NCBI GenBank assembly: GCA_001785195.1 | Contig: MFTB01000089.1 | Coordinates: 1-51,009, forward strand | DNA from: Candidatus Muproteobacteria bacterium RIFCSPHIGHO2_12_FULL_60_33 | Lineage (GTDB): Bacteria; Pseudomonadota; Gammaproteobacteria; Acidiferrobacterales; Sulfurifustaceae | Direction: 5' to 3' | Length of the DNA: 51,009 nt | Part shown: one piece after another, positions 39,171-48,262 of the stretch | Layout: each line of letters opens with the position of its first letter | Numbering within the stretch: the stretch's first letter is position 1 | Position numbers and translations under genes: made by a program | The notes under the pieces: generated by a model | The model's input: the letters and a program-made list of their open reading frames with translations, nothing else | Database searches by the model: none | Told to the model about the DNA's origin: nothing

Positions 39171-39878
39171 TCAGCCCGCGATTTCGAGGCAGCGCCCGGA
39201 CCGAATCGGCGGTCGCGGCCCGGCGAGCGCCAGGATTTTTTCAGCCACGCGCTCGGGCGGCATGCCCATCCGCCTTCCCGAGTATTCCCGCTGCATATCG
39301 GTGTCCACTCGCCCCGGACACACGGCATAGACACGTATGCCCTGTGCGGCGACTTCCTGCGCCAGGCTTTCGGTGAAGCCCACGACAGCGAATTTAGAGG
39401 CGCAGTAGCTGGCCAGCTCGGCGAAGCCCGTCAGTCCCGCCCCCGAAGCGATATTGATGATGACGCCCGAACCGCGCGCGAGCATGTGGGGCAGCACCGC
39501 GCGCGTTACGTACAGCACGCCCTTCACGTTGGCATCCACCACTTCATCGATCTTTTCCGGCGGCTGCTCGGCAAATGGGCCACTCCAGGCGCGCCCGGCG
39601 TTGTTCACGAGTACGTCAATCTCGCCCAGCCGGCGGCGGCATTCCTCAATAAGCCGCTGAACCTGTGCGCGGTCCCTCACGTCCGCTTCGATTGCCGCCA
39701 CCGTGCCCAGATGGCTTAAATGATTTTCCGCTTCCTTGAGCCGGTGTGAATCTTTTGCACAGATGACAACACGCGCACCTTGTTCTAAAAAAGCGCGGGC
39801 GATGGCGAACCCGATCCCGCGCGAACCGCCGGTGATGAGCACCACGCGGTCAACGAACGATTTTTTGTTCGATTCCAC
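39171..39878 (-). CDS. Short-chain dehydrogenase/reductase
   Basis: 235 residues, classical SDR. The NADP(H)-binding loop is LITGGSRGIGFAIARAFLEQ (about 14-33). VNNAGRAWSG is the NNAG motif, SGVIINIASGAG carries the catalytic Ser, and YCASKFAVVG carries the Tyr-x-x-x-Lys. PGRVDTDM follows, a segment frequent in 3-oxoacyl reductase-like members. Substrate unknown. It ends 3 bp from the convergent LPP20 gene. Confidence 0.88.
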   Translation of the reverse strand: MESNKKSFVDRVVLITGGSRGIGFAIARAFLEQGARVVICAKDSHRLKEAENHLSHLGTVAAIEADVRDRAQVQRLIEECRRRLGEIDVLVNNAGRAWSGPFAEQPPEKIDEVVDANVKGVLYVTRAVLPHMLARGSGVIINIASGAGLTGFAELASYCASKFAVVGFTESLAQEVAAQGIRVYAVCPGRVDTDMQREYSGRRMGMPPERVAEKILALAGPRPPIRSGRCLEIAG

Positions 39879-39898
39879 CGAGGAAGAATTTTATGCGG

Positions 39899-40777
39899 TC
39901 ATCGCAACTCGCTCAGGAGCGAATCCATCATGCGCTCCGCCTGCGAACCGTAGCCGCCGCCGAAGAGATTGAAATGGTTGAGAATGTGGTAGAGGTTGTA
40001 CAGCGTCTTACGCGCCTTGTAACCGGCATCGAGCGGCCAGGTATCCTGATACGCCTGATAAAACCGCGTGGAAAATCCGCCGAATAATTCCGTCATCGCG
40101 ATATCCGCTTCACGGTCGCCGTAATAGACCGCGGGGTCGAAGATCACCGGCTGCTGTTCCACCGCGCCGACGTTGCCGCCCCACAGATCGCCATGCAACA
40201 GCGACGGCGCGGGCCGGTAGGTGCGGAAAAAACCTCCCAGCTCCGCCATCAGCCGCTCGCCCTTGCGCATCAGGTCATGGCCGTTGCGCATGGCGAGCCT
40301 GAGCTGGAAGCCGAGACGGTGTTCGCGCCAGAACTCCACCCAGTCGGCGCAGGGCGTGTTGATCTGCGGTGTCGAACCGATGGTGTTGTCCATACTCCAG
40401 CCGAATTGATCGCGCGTGGCACGATGCATCTGCGCCAGTTCCCGCCCGAGCTGTTCGAGGCTGCGCGCATCCGCACCTTCCAGATCGAGATATTCGAGCG
40501 CGAGGTAGGCCGAACCGTCGGCCGTGCCGGAACATACCGGCTGCGGCACGCGCACGCTGCGCGTCTGCGCGATTTCCTTCAGACCCTCGGCTTCGGCCTC
40601 GAACATGGCCAGGCGCGCCGTGTCATTGAGCTTGACGAAGTAACGGCGGTTGCCGTCCGTGAGAACCGTGGCGGAGTTGATGCACCCGCCGCCGACAGAC
40701 TGCCGTGACCGAATGGCGAAGGGAGCGCCGGTGGTTGCGGAAATGTGCTGTGCGATCGCTGCCCAGGTTGTATCCAT
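39899..40777 (-). CDS. Fructosamine kinase family protein
   Basis: 292 residues from ATG 40777, preceded by GGGAGG. It is a protein-kinase-like fold that phosphorylates ketosamines formed by protein glycation, starting deglycation. Motifs are GGCINSATVL, RRYFVKLN (ATP-binding Lys), LALEYLDL, LHGDLWGGNVG (catalytic loop), VIFDPAVYYGDREADIAM (metal Asp) and YNLYHILNHFNLFGGGYG. The frame is open to 41095, but the family-like sequence starts at MDTTWAAIAQHI. Confidence 0.92.
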   Translation of the reverse strand: MDTTWAAIAQHISATTGAPFAIRSRQSVGGGCINSATVLTDGNRRYFVKLNDTARLAMFEAEAEGLKEIAQTRSVRVPQPVCSGTADGSAYLALEYLDLEGADARSLEQLGRELAQMHRATRDQFGWSMDNTIGSTPQINTPCADWVEFWREHRLGFQLRLAMRNGHDLMRKGERLMAELGGFFRTYRPAPSLLHGDLWGGNVGAVEQQPVIFDPAVYYGDREADIAMTELFGGFSTRFYQAYQDTWPLDAGYKARKTLYNLYHILNHFNLFGGGYGSQAERMMDSLLSELR

Positions 40778-40993
40778 TCCCCCGCCTCCCTCATCCGAGA
40801 CGGGTAATGTAGGACCAATCCCCGGAGGCGAGAAGCCCGTTTTGGTCTGGCGCGGCGCCGGAAAATGACACCCCTCATGACCGAATAACAGCCAGGCCCT
40901 GCCGTTGATCCCGGGGCCTGCAAAAAATCGCGAAAAAGGCCTTATTTCCCCCATTATTTTTCGTAAACCGCTGATTTTATGGATGCCGATAAG

Positions 40994-41009
40994 TGGCACT
41001 GGATTTGCA
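40994..41009 (+). promoter_or_regulatory. Sigma-54 (RpoN)-type promoter of the GGDEF-EAL gene
   Basis: TGGCACTGGATTTGCA has the invariant GG (40995-40996) and GC (41007-41008) separated by exactly 10 bp, and a close match to TGGCAC-N5-TTGCA. Transcription would start near 41020, which leaves ATG 41103 as the first usable start of the downstream gene. Confidence 0.65.
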
Positions 41010-41102
41010 AGATTTACCGGCCGCCAGCGTGTTGGCGCCACGGGAAGGTCAGCGCCGGGCGGCACAGGGACAGGGAAATACCAGGAGGTTATCAAGGTTC
41101 CA

Positions 41103-43544
41103 ATGGAACGGGAACGACCACGAACGGATTCGCATCGGCGTTTATTCGTCTTCAGTCGTCTTTGGCGATTAAGAATAACGATGCTGTTTAATCAGTTATC
41201 CATGCGTATGAGCCTCACCGTCGCCGTGATGGTGGTGGGATTGCTCGGCATGTTTTTTGTGCTCGCGAGCGGCGACATCTACCGCGACGTGAGCCTGGCG
41301 CAGCAGCGCGTCGCGCTCGGCGAACAGGTCAAGACGCGGCTCAGCGACCTGCGCCGGGAACTGGATGCGGAATCGCAGCGGTTTGTCCTGTTGGCTCGCG
41401 CGGAACCCGGGTTGACGAACTCGGTGGAAGGCGGGAAGACATCCGCCGTCGTGCGCCATCTCGACCGGGTTTTCGACCGTCCCGGTTTCGCCTCCACCCG
41501 CACCAGGCTGGCCAAGCTTCAGGTGCTGAATGCAGATATGAATGTGCTGGCCTCCTCCGGCAAGGGCGTCCCCGAGGCCGTCCTGAATCATCCCGCGTGC
41601 GCGAACCTGCGCGCCGCGGCGGCCAAGCGCAAAGACGCGGAGCGTCAGAAGCCCGTGACCGGCGTCTGCGTAGAGGAGAAAAATATTTATCACCTGCTGA
41701 TTCATTCCCTGGGCAAACGCCCAGCGTCCGGTTTTCTGCTGGTCGCGACGGACATGACCCCGCGGTTGACCGGGGCCGACAACATTTTCAACCTGCCCGT
41801 GCGCCTGAGCTTTCCCGACGGGGCCTTGCTGTTCCGCTCCGCCAACTGGCCACGCGACGATGAAACAGAAAGTTATCTGGTGGCGGAACAGCCCTTCGGC
41901 ATGGCGTCCCGCCCGGTGATCCATGTCGGTGTCAGCCAGGACATCCGGATATTCAGCGACGGGTTGGCGCTCACCCGGTACAACATTGCGGCTGTTGCCG
42001 CCTCCGCGATTCTGCTGGTCGCCCTGCTCGTGTGGTTTGCGCTGCAGAAGACCGCCATCAAACCGCTGCGGACACTGGCCGCCCAGCTGCGCAAGGCCCG
42101 TTCCGACAAGAGTCATCTCGGCGAGCATGTGGTGGTAAGCGGCTGCGCCGAGGCTGTCGAACTGGGCGCCGCCTTCAACAGCATAACGACGCGGCTCAAG
42201 GAACTTCATGAAAGCCTGGAAAGCCTCGCCTTCACCGATCCGCTGACGAAGCTGCCGAACCGCACGTTGTTCCACGAGCGCCTGGGACACGCCATCGAGG
42301 ACGCCAAGCGCGATTACAAGCCCTTCGCTCTGATGCTGATGGATCTCGATCGCTTCAAGGATATCAACGATACCCTGGGTCACCAGGTCGGCGACCTGCT
42401 GTTGCAACAGGTGGCGGCGCGCCTGCGCAGCAAACTGCGCGATATCGACACGGTGGCGCGCATGGGTGGCGACGAGTTCGCGATTCTGCTGCCGGCAGTC
42501 AACGACAAACACGCCACCATGGCGGCGCGCATGCTGCTCCAGGTCTTGCGCGCGCCGTTCCGCATCGAGGAGCAGAGCCTGGACATTGGCGCGAGCATCG
42601 GCATTGCGCTCTATCCCGATCATGGCGTGGACGCCAACATTCTCATCCAGCGCGCGGATGTGGCCATGTATGCCGCCAAACACGCCAACAGCGGCCATGC
42701 CTTCTACGACAGCACGCAAGACCAGCACAACCCGACGCGGCTGACGTTGCTCGGTGAACTGCGCCATGCCGTGGAACAGGAGCAGTTCGTGCTTTACTTC
42801 CAGCCCAAGGTGAATTTGAAGACTTCCCAGGTCACGGGTGTGGAGGCGCTGATACGCTGGAACCATCCGCGCCAGGACCTGATGCTGCCGGACACCTTCA
42901 TTCCGCTGCTCGAGCAGACCGGCATGATTCGCAGCCTGACGCCTTGGGTGCTGAACGAGTCCCTGCGCCAGGGCCAGCAGCTCCAGGACCAGGGGCTGCC
43001 CATCAGCATTTCCATGAATCTGTCGGTGCGCGACCTGCAGGACCCGTATCTGGCGGATTCCTTTGCCGAGCAACTGGCGGCGCTTCAGATTTCGCCGCGC
43101 TGGCTGGAGCTGGAGATTACTGAAAGCGCGGTAATGACCGAGCCGGAGCGCGCCCTCGAGGTGCTTGCGCGCCTGTCCGCGATGGGGCTAAGAATCGCGA
43201 TCGACGATTTCGGCACCGGCTATTCCTCACTTTCTTATCTGAAAAAGCTGCCGGTCAATACCATCAAGATCGACAAGTCGTTTGTCATCGGCATGGGGCG
43301 CGACGAAAACGACGCGGCCATCGTGCGCACCAGTGTCGATCTGGCACACAACCTCAAGCTCGAGGTCGTGGCCGAAGGCGTCGAAAACGAGGAAACCCTC
43401 AACCGCCTGGGCGAGCTGGGCTGCGACACCGCGCAGGGGCACTACATCAGCCGCCCACTGTCGGCGGAAGAACTGTCGGTCTGGCTTAACCAGTCTTCCT
43501 GGGCGCTCAGGCGCAACCCCAAACTGTTACGCCTGCATAAGTAA
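41103..43544 (+). CDS. Membrane-bound GGDEF-EAL c-di-GMP protein
   Basis: 813 residues from ATG 41103, with AGGAGG at 41083-41088 (a wide 14-nt spacing). Transmembrane helix 1 (about 37-57) is followed by a periplasmic sensor of about 235 residues (with a cysteine pair in HPACANL and GVCVEEKN). Transmembrane helix 2 (about 294-314) leads to a HAMP-like linker, a GGDEF domain (DLDRFKDINDTLGHQVGD, GGDEF, I-site RDID) and an EAL domain. The EAL domain has EALIRW, SMNLSVRDL, LELEITESAV, DDFGTGYSSLSYLKKLP and EGVENEE. Both active sites look intact, so it may make and/or degrade c-di-GMP. The upstream sigma-54 site would link it to RpoN control. Confidence 0.92.
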   Translation: MERERPRTDSHRRLFVFSRLWRLRITMLFNQLSMRMSLTVAVMVVGLLGMFFVLASGDIYRDVSLAQQRVALGEQVKTRLSDLRRELDAESQRFVLLARAEPGLTNSVEGGKTSAVVRHLDRVFDRPGFASTRTRLAKLQVLNADMNVLASSGKGVPEAVLNHPACANLRAAAAKRKDAERQKPVTGVCVEEKNIYHLLIHSLGKRPASGFLLVATDMTPRLTGADNIFNLPVRLSFPDGALLFRSANWPRDDETESYLVAEQPFGMASRPVIHVGVSQDIRIFSDGLALTRYNIAAVAASAILLVALLVWFALQKTAIKPLRTLAAQLRKARSDKSHLGEHVVVSGCAEAVELGAAFNSITTRLKELHESLESLAFTDPLTKLPNRTLFHERLGHAIEDAKRDYKPFALMLMDLDRFKDINDTLGHQVGDLLLQQVAARLRSKLRDIDTVARMGGDEFAILLPAVNDKHATMAARMLLQVLRAPFRIEEQSLDIGASIGIALYPDHGVDANILIQRADVAMYAAKHANSGHAFYDSTQDQHNPTRLTLLGELRHAVEQEQFVLYFQPKVNLKTSQVTGVEALIRWNHPRQDLMLPDTFIPLLEQTGMIRSLTPWVLNESLRQGQQLQDQGLPISISMNLSVRDLQDPYLADSFAEQLAALQISPRWLELEITESAVMTEPERALEVLARLSAMGLRIAIDDFGTGYSSLSYLKKLPVNTIKIDKSFVIGMGRDENDAAIVRTSVDLAHNLKLEVVAEGVENEETLNRLGELGCDTAQGHYISRPLSAEELSVWLNQSSWALRRNPKLLRLHK

Positions 43545-43618
43545 GTGGGCTCTCCATATCCGCGGAAATTTATCTCCGCGCGCGGCAGCCTGCATCCGCT
43601 TTCCGTTTCCGAATCCCG

Positions 43619-44047
43619 CTAACAGTTATCTTTGCCCAAACTGTAGGCGCCGGGCCCCTGCGCGACGATAAACAGCAGCGCGCCCATGATCGCCAGGTTT
43701 TTCTGGAACTGGATGAACTGCATCTGCATCTGATCCGGTGGCAGTCCCCAGTAGGCGTGAAAGAGTAAAGTCACCGGGATCATCCACAGGAAAATAATCG
43801 TGGCGGCCCAGCGCGCCTGCCAGCCGACCAGGATCATCAGGCCGCCGCCGAGTTCGATGGCGATCGTCAGAACCAGCATGAGCTTGATCAGATTGGGATC
43901 GAGGCTCGGCATCTTGGCGGCCATGTATTCTGCCGCACCTACAAAACCGGTGATCTTCTTGAAGCCGGCGACGATGAACAGATTCGACAGCAGCAGGCGC
44001 CCGATCAGCGGCCCGTATTGCTGTGCCCATTTGCATGCACCCTTCAT
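43619..44047 (-). CDS. DoxX-family membrane protein
   Basis: 142 residues with four predicted membrane helices: LIGRLLLSNLFIVAGFKKI, LIKLMLVLTIAIELGGGLM, ATIIFLWMIPVTLLFHAYW and NLAIMGALLFIVAQGPGAYS. This is the DoxX/DoxD pattern. Some members form the membrane part of thiosulfate:quinone oxidoreductase, others act in redox homeostasis; nothing here decides between them. It ends 74 bp from the convergent GGDEF-EAL gene. A weak hairpin (CGCGGA/TCCGCG, 43561-43580) lies between. Confidence 0.88.
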   Translation of the reverse strand: MKGACKWAQQYGPLIGRLLLSNLFIVAGFKKITGFVGAAEYMAAKMPSLDPNLIKLMLVLTIAIELGGGLMILVGWQARWAATIIFLWMIPVTLLFHAYWGLPPDQMQMQFIQFQKNLAIMGALLFIVAQGPGAYSLGKDNC

Positions 44048-44509
44048 GTTTCATCCTCCTGTTCCATGGTGTCCCGCCGCATCGTAAACGTTGTTTTACC
44101 CGATGCCTAGCCGATCTACAGGCATTTTGGCGCTGGAAAATGCCTCCGGTTGTCTACTTTATGCACAGCGAAAATGCGCCGGAAAAAGACCCGGAGCATG
44201 CGGCCAAAAATTTCTCGATAAAGCCGGGTGATTTTATTTAACGTATTGATCTTAAAACATTTAACGCGTCAGTTTATTTTTTAATCAAACTAACAGAATT
44301 GCCGGAAATTGCCGTGCGACAAAGCGCGTACCACGGCTTCATCAACATTGTTATCCACAGATTCTGTGAGTAACGTTCGCGCCTTTTAGATACAAGCGCT
44401 TAGAGGCAAGTCATGACAAACCTGTGAGCGTGGAGCACGGGTGTTTCACGTATTGCACATAAAGTGTTCAAAAAATTTCGTTCCATGGCCTTGTGATAGA
44501 GTCGCCGCC
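44048..44509. other. 462-bp AT-rich divergent control region with a DnaA-box match
   Basis: This is the space between the divergent doxX and priA genes. Around 44228-44300 it is notably AT-rich for this genome. TTATCCACA (44351-44359) is an exact consensus DnaA box, and CACAG-ATT-CTGTG forms a small palindrome over it. Only one perfect box is visible, so this is not an origin on present evidence. A 26-codon frame at 44161 lacks a ribosome-binding site. Confidence 0.5.
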
Positions 44510-46708
44510 ATGTCCGCTGCGCCGCGAATTTACCAAGTGGCAGTACCCACCCCTTTGTATCGCGCGTTTGATTATCTGGCCACCGTGTCACTGGTGCCGG
44601 GGGCGCGCGTGCAGGTGCCGTTCGGTCGCCGGGAAATGATCGGCGTCGTGCTCGGTGAGGTGGCGCAAAGTGAGCTGCCAGCCAGCCGCTTGAAGGCCAT
44701 CACGCAACCGCTGGATGCCGGCGCCATACTCCCACCGCCGATACTGGCTCTGCTTCGATGGGCGGCGGATTATTATCATCATCCTCTCGGCGAAGTCATT
44801 CACACCGCCCTGCCGGTGCGCTTACGCAAGGGCCGCGCGCCGGTCGTCGGTGGGGTGAAGGTGTGGATGCTCACCCATGAGGGAAAGGCCGTGGATCCGC
44901 AGACGCTGAAACGCGCCCCGGCGCAAAAGCATATGCTCGAGGCGCTGGCGGCGGCCGCGGAAGGTCTCAACGCGGAGCAGCTGGCAAAAGTCTCGCAGCG
45001 CTCGGCGGCGGCACTCAAGGCGCTGCGCAGCAAAGGGTGGGTGAGCAGTCACCAACGTGACTCGCCGCCTGTTACGAACGGGAATTTGCCGTCCGCGCCG
45101 GAACTCAATCCGGGCCAGAAGTCCGCCGTGACCGCCATCGTTGCCAAGTTGGATGGCTTCCACCCCTTCCTGTTGCACGGAGTCACCGGCAGCGGCAAGA
45201 CCGAGGTTTACCTGAATGTGATCGAACAGGTGCTGGCACAGGGAAGGCAGGCGCTGGTACTGGTGCCGGAAATCAGCCTGACGCCCCAACTGGTTGTCCG
45301 CTTCGAGCGGCGCTTCCGTGCGCCGATTGCGGTGCTGCATTCCGGGCTCAACGAACAGGAGCGCCTGAGTGCCTGGGTCAGGGCCAGCGCAGGCAGGGCG
45401 CCCATTGTGCTCGGCACGCGCTCCGCCGTGTTTACGCCGCTCAAAAATACTGGTGTCATCGTGGTGGATGAAGAGCACGATGCTTCGTATAAACAACAGG
45501 ACGGATTTCGCTATTCGGCACGGGACGTGGCGGTGATGCGCGCCGCGCGCGAAAAAATACCCATCATCCTGGGTTCCGCGACACCTTCGCTGGAGAGCCT
45601 CAAGAACGCGCGTCAGAGAACCTATACGCTGATCGAATTGCCGGAACGCACCGGCAGCGCCGTCATGCCGCAGGTGCGGCTGCTCGACATGCGCCGGCTC
45701 AAGCCGAGCGAAGGACTCTCGTTGCCGCTGCGCGAGGCGCTCGCGGACAGGCTCAAAAAGGGCGAGCAGAGCATCCTGTTCCTGAACCGCCGCGGTTTTT
45801 CCCCGGTGTGGATGTGTTTTGACTGCGGCTGGGTGGCTCCCTGCAAGCGTTGCGACGCCCAACTCACGCTGCACCAGAAAAAACAGAAACTGCTGTGTCA
45901 TCATTGCGGCGCGGAACAGGAAGTGGCGCAGCGTTGCCCGTCCTGCCGGGGCGAGAACCTGCATCCGCTCGGCGAGGGCACGGAAAGAGTGGAGGGCGCG
46001 CTGGAAAAGTTTTTCCCGCAGGCGCGCATCGAACGCATCGACCGCGATAGCACCGCGCGCCGCGGCGCGCTCGAGGAAAAATTACGGCGCGTCCACGAGG
46101 GCGAGGCCGATATCCTGGTCGGGACCCAGATGCTCTCCAAGGGGCACGATTTCCCCAATGTCACGCTGGTCGGAATCCTGAACGCCGATCAAGGACTGTA
46201 CGGAACCGATTTTCGTTCGAGTGAACGGTTGTTCCAGCTGATCATGCAGGTGAGCGGCCGCGCCGGGCGCGCGGACAAACCGGGCGAGGTACTGATCCAG
46301 ACCTGGCATCCGGACCATCCGTTGTTCGCCGCGTTACAGCGGCACGACTTCCACGGCTTCGCCGAGTTTGCGCTCAACGAACGCCGCGAGACCGGCTACC
46401 CGCCCTACAGCCATCTGGCGTTGCTGCGCGCCGAGTCGCCCACGCCCGGCGCGGCGCTCGAATTTCTGCAGGAAGCGCGCACGCTGGCCGTGCGACTGTC
46501 GCCCGGGGAAGGCGTACAGATTTTGCAGCCGATGGCGGCGCCCATGGAGCGGCGTGCCGGGCGCTATCGCGCGCAACTGCTGGTGCAATCCAATCAGCGT
46601 GCGCCGCTGCACGAATTTCTAGGTCAATGGGTAAGGCAGTTGGCCGAGGCGAAGTTCAGTAAAAAAGTGCGTTGGTCACTCGATGTCGATCCCGCGGAGA
46701 TGTATTGA
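44510..46708 (+). CDS. priA: Primosomal protein N' (replication restart helicase)
   Basis: 732 residues from ATG 44510. The N-terminal 3'-DNA-binding domain begins YQVAVPTPLYRAFDYLA and has VPFGRREMIGVVLG. The helicase core has Walker A HGVTGSGKTEVYL, the DEEH box VVDEEHDASYKQQDG, LGSATPSLES and QVSGRAGRADKPGEVLIQT. A zinc-binding cysteine cluster is inserted: CFDCGWVAPCKRC then CHHCGAEQEVAQRCPSCRG. It reloads the replisome at stalled forks. Codons upstream to 44441 do not look family-like. Confidence 0.97.
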   Translation: MSAAPRIYQVAVPTPLYRAFDYLATVSLVPGARVQVPFGRREMIGVVLGEVAQSELPASRLKAITQPLDAGAILPPPILALLRWAADYYHHPLGEVIHTALPVRLRKGRAPVVGGVKVWMLTHEGKAVDPQTLKRAPAQKHMLEALAAAAEGLNAEQLAKVSQRSAAALKALRSKGWVSSHQRDSPPVTNGNLPSAPELNPGQKSAVTAIVAKLDGFHPFLLHGVTGSGKTEVYLNVIEQVLAQGRQALVLVPEISLTPQLVVRFERRFRAPIAVLHSGLNEQERLSAWVRASAGRAPIVLGTRSAVFTPLKNTGVIVVDEEHDASYKQQDGFRYSARDVAVMRAAREKIPIILGSATPSLESLKNARQRTYTLIELPERTGSAVMPQVRLLDMRRLKPSEGLSLPLREALADRLKKGEQSILFLNRRGFSPVWMCFDCGWVAPCKRCDAQLTLHQKKQKLLCHHCGAEQEVAQRCPSCRGENLHPLGEGTERVEGALEKFFPQARIERIDRDSTARRGALEEKLRRVHEGEADILVGTQMLSKGHDFPNVTLVGILNADQGLYGTDFRSSERLFQLIMQVSGRAGRADKPGEVLIQTWHPDHPLFAALQRHDFHGFAEFALNERRETGYPPYSHLALLRAESPTPGAALEFLQEARTLAVRLSPGEGVQILQPMAAPMERRAGRYRAQLLVQSNQRAPLHEFLGQWVRQLAEAKFSKKVRWSLDVDPAEMY

Positions 46709-46714
46709 TTCAAT

Positions 46715-46808
46715 GCCACAGAGGTCACAGAGAACACAGAGTGAAAAACCAAAATTTCCAACGAATGGCCTTAAATTGTTTCTCGGTGATCTCTGTGTGC
46801 TCTGTGGC
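46715..46808. repeat. Inverted 9-bp tandem repeat element (CACAGAG type), copy 2
   Basis: The left arm is GCCACAGAG, GTCACAGAG, AACACAGAG (46715-46741). The right arm is CTCGGTGAT, CTCTGTGTG, CTCTGTGGC (46782-46808). It sits between the convergent stops of priA (46708) and the YdjM-like gene (46817), 6-8 bp from each. Same family as 4497-4591. Confidence 0.88.
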
Positions 46809-46816
46809 AATAAATC

Positions 46817-47890
46817 TTAGTGCGGGATGGCCTCGAAGATTTTCTGGCCGTTGTCGTCATTGAGCAGGCGGTAAACGCGCCATGCCGTATCCTTACCGGT
46901 CCGACATGCACCGTAGCGAAACGGCATGATCCTCCCCGCCAGGGCAAAGCGCAGATCGTTGAACCACACGCACAGACCGTCTTTGATGTGATCCACGCGG
47001 TACAGCGCCGGAAACAGGGCAAAACCCCGATAGGCCGCCAGGGCCTCCGAGTACCATACCTGTTCCGCCAGCTTGGCGTCCTTCCCCAGGCCGAAACGTG
47101 GCGCCTGTTTCCACAGGGCATCCCGCACCGGGTAGTACGAGGCATGCACCTGACGCAGCCAATTGGCGTCCTCCGGGGGGAATTCCGGAATCTCATTGCG
47201 CCACAGACTCACATAGGACATGTAATACGAATCCTTTTGCGGAATAACGATCATCCAGTGGAATGGCGAGAAGGGTTGGGGAATGGCCTCGACCGTTGCT
47301 CCCTCAAGCTGATGCCGCGCGGCGTAGGCCTCGCCCACCGCGACCGCGCGTTGGTGCAGGATTCCCTGAATACCCACGTAGGCGGCCAGCACGGCCAGAC
47401 CGATGACGGCGGGTTTGCGCGCAAGGTTCCACACCGCCGAGGCAATGAGTCCCGCCACGATGATCGCCGTGAAGTAGGGATCAATGATAAAGGTCGTCGG
47501 AATCTGTGCGCGCCAGGTGGAAAACGGCGCGAAGATCATGGTGCCGAAGGCGGTGATCACGTCGCCGACGATATGGATGCCGATGCCCAGCGCCACCACA
47601 CCTGCGAACGCGCGCCAGGAATATTTTCCGCGCACCAGCAGCATGAACAGCAGCGACAGACCCAGCGCCCACAGCGGCAGCATGATCACGGAATGCGTGA
47701 CGCCGCGGTGCACGGTGAGATAGGTCAGGGGATCGATGAAGCGCGTGATGAAATCGCTGTCGGGAAACGCCGCGCCCCAGAAGCCAACCCACAGGCGCGC
47801 GCGTCGCGGCAACTGACCCGGTCGCGGGTCTTTCGGTTCCGTCGCGCGCGCCAGCAGCGCGCCGGAGAGCGCATGGGTCAGTGTGTCCAT
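46817..47890 (-). CDS. YdjM/DUF457-type membrane metal-dependent hydrolase
   Basis: 357 residues. The N-terminal part has MDTLTHALSGALLARA, AAFPDSDFITRF and VHRGVTHSVIMLPLWALG, with the His/Asp residues typical of the YdjM-like family. Several membrane helices follow (about 70-90, 97-115, 140-160, 165-185). A soluble C-terminal region contains FSPFHWMIVIPQKDSYYMSY. The family is named for putative metal-dependent hydrolase activity; the substrate is unknown. No SOS-type operator is visible upstream. Confidence 0.85.
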   Translation of the reverse strand: MDTLTHALSGALLARATEPKDPRPGQLPRRARLWVGFWGAAFPDSDFITRFIDPLTYLTVHRGVTHSVIMLPLWALGLSLLFMLLVRGKYSWRAFAGVVALGIGIHIVGDVITAFGTMIFAPFSTWRAQIPTTFIIDPYFTAIIVAGLIASAVWNLARKPAVIGLAVLAAYVGIQGILHQRAVAVGEAYAARHQLEGATVEAIPQPFSPFHWMIVIPQKDSYYMSYVSLWRNEIPEFPPEDANWLRQVHASYYPVRDALWKQAPRFGLGKDAKLAEQVWYSEALAAYRGFALFPALYRVDHIKDGLCVWFNDLRFALAGRIMPFRYGACRTGKDTAWRVYRLLNDDNGQKIFEAIPH

Positions 47891-47944
47891 GTTATCGATT
47901 GAAGTATATCGCTACGTGTCTCGAACTTATCTCAAAAAATTTTT

Positions 47945-48180
47945 GAAACCACAGATGATCGCAGATAGAAAAAGCGAATGGGTTCTTTATCTGTGTTAAT
48001 CCGTGCCCACCTGTGGTTCCTAAGCAAGCATGTAGCCCGCATGCAGCGCCAGCGGAGTGCGGGGGAATTCTGCGCCGGTAGGCCTCACCCCCGGATTTCG
48101 CTGCGCTCCGTCGGGCTACCTCCATGAATCCGTCACGGGTTAATCGTTATTAGCGTTTATCCACGTTCATCTGAGGTTTC
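47945..48180. repeat. Composite repeat: 10-bp arms around a nested GTAGCCCG palindrome
   Basis: The left arm (47945-47969) has two CAGAT units 10 bp apart. An inner right arm (47985-48020) has CTGTG, CCGTG, CTGTG at 10-bp steps. A nested dispersed repeat is bounded by GTAGCCCG (48032-48039) and CGGGCTAC (48112-48119). An outer right arm (48152-48180) has GTTTATC, GTTCATC, GAGGTTTC at 10-bp steps. It fills the 48191-ward gap between the YdjM-like gene and the tetR promoter. Confidence 0.72.
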
Positions 48181-48191
48181 AAAATCTTTTC

Positions 48192-48234
48192 TTGACAGTC
48201 GTATATAAGTAACTCATAATTTAGTTAGATAACT
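48192..48234 (+). promoter_or_regulatory. Promoter and likely autoregulatory operator of tetR
   Basis: TTGACA (48192-48197), a 17-bp spacer and CATAAT (48215-48220) form a strong sigma-70 promoter. AGTTAGATAACT (48223-48234), a palindrome with 5-bp arms, sits over the expected start site. A further AGTAACT copy lies in the spacer. Binding of the TetR product here would repress its own gene; that is inference. Confidence 0.65.
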
Positions 48235-48262
48235 TACTTACTACTTTAATTTATTGATTCAA

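Noticed and set aside
43561-43580. Bidirectional terminator between GGDEF-EAL and doxX
   Set aside because: The CGCGGA/TCCGCG hairpin is only 6 bp and has no T-tract on either strand.
44161-44241. 26-codon frame (MHSENAPEKDPEHAAKNF...) between doxX and priA
   Set aside because: No ribosome-binding site and no sign of conservation visible from sequence alone.
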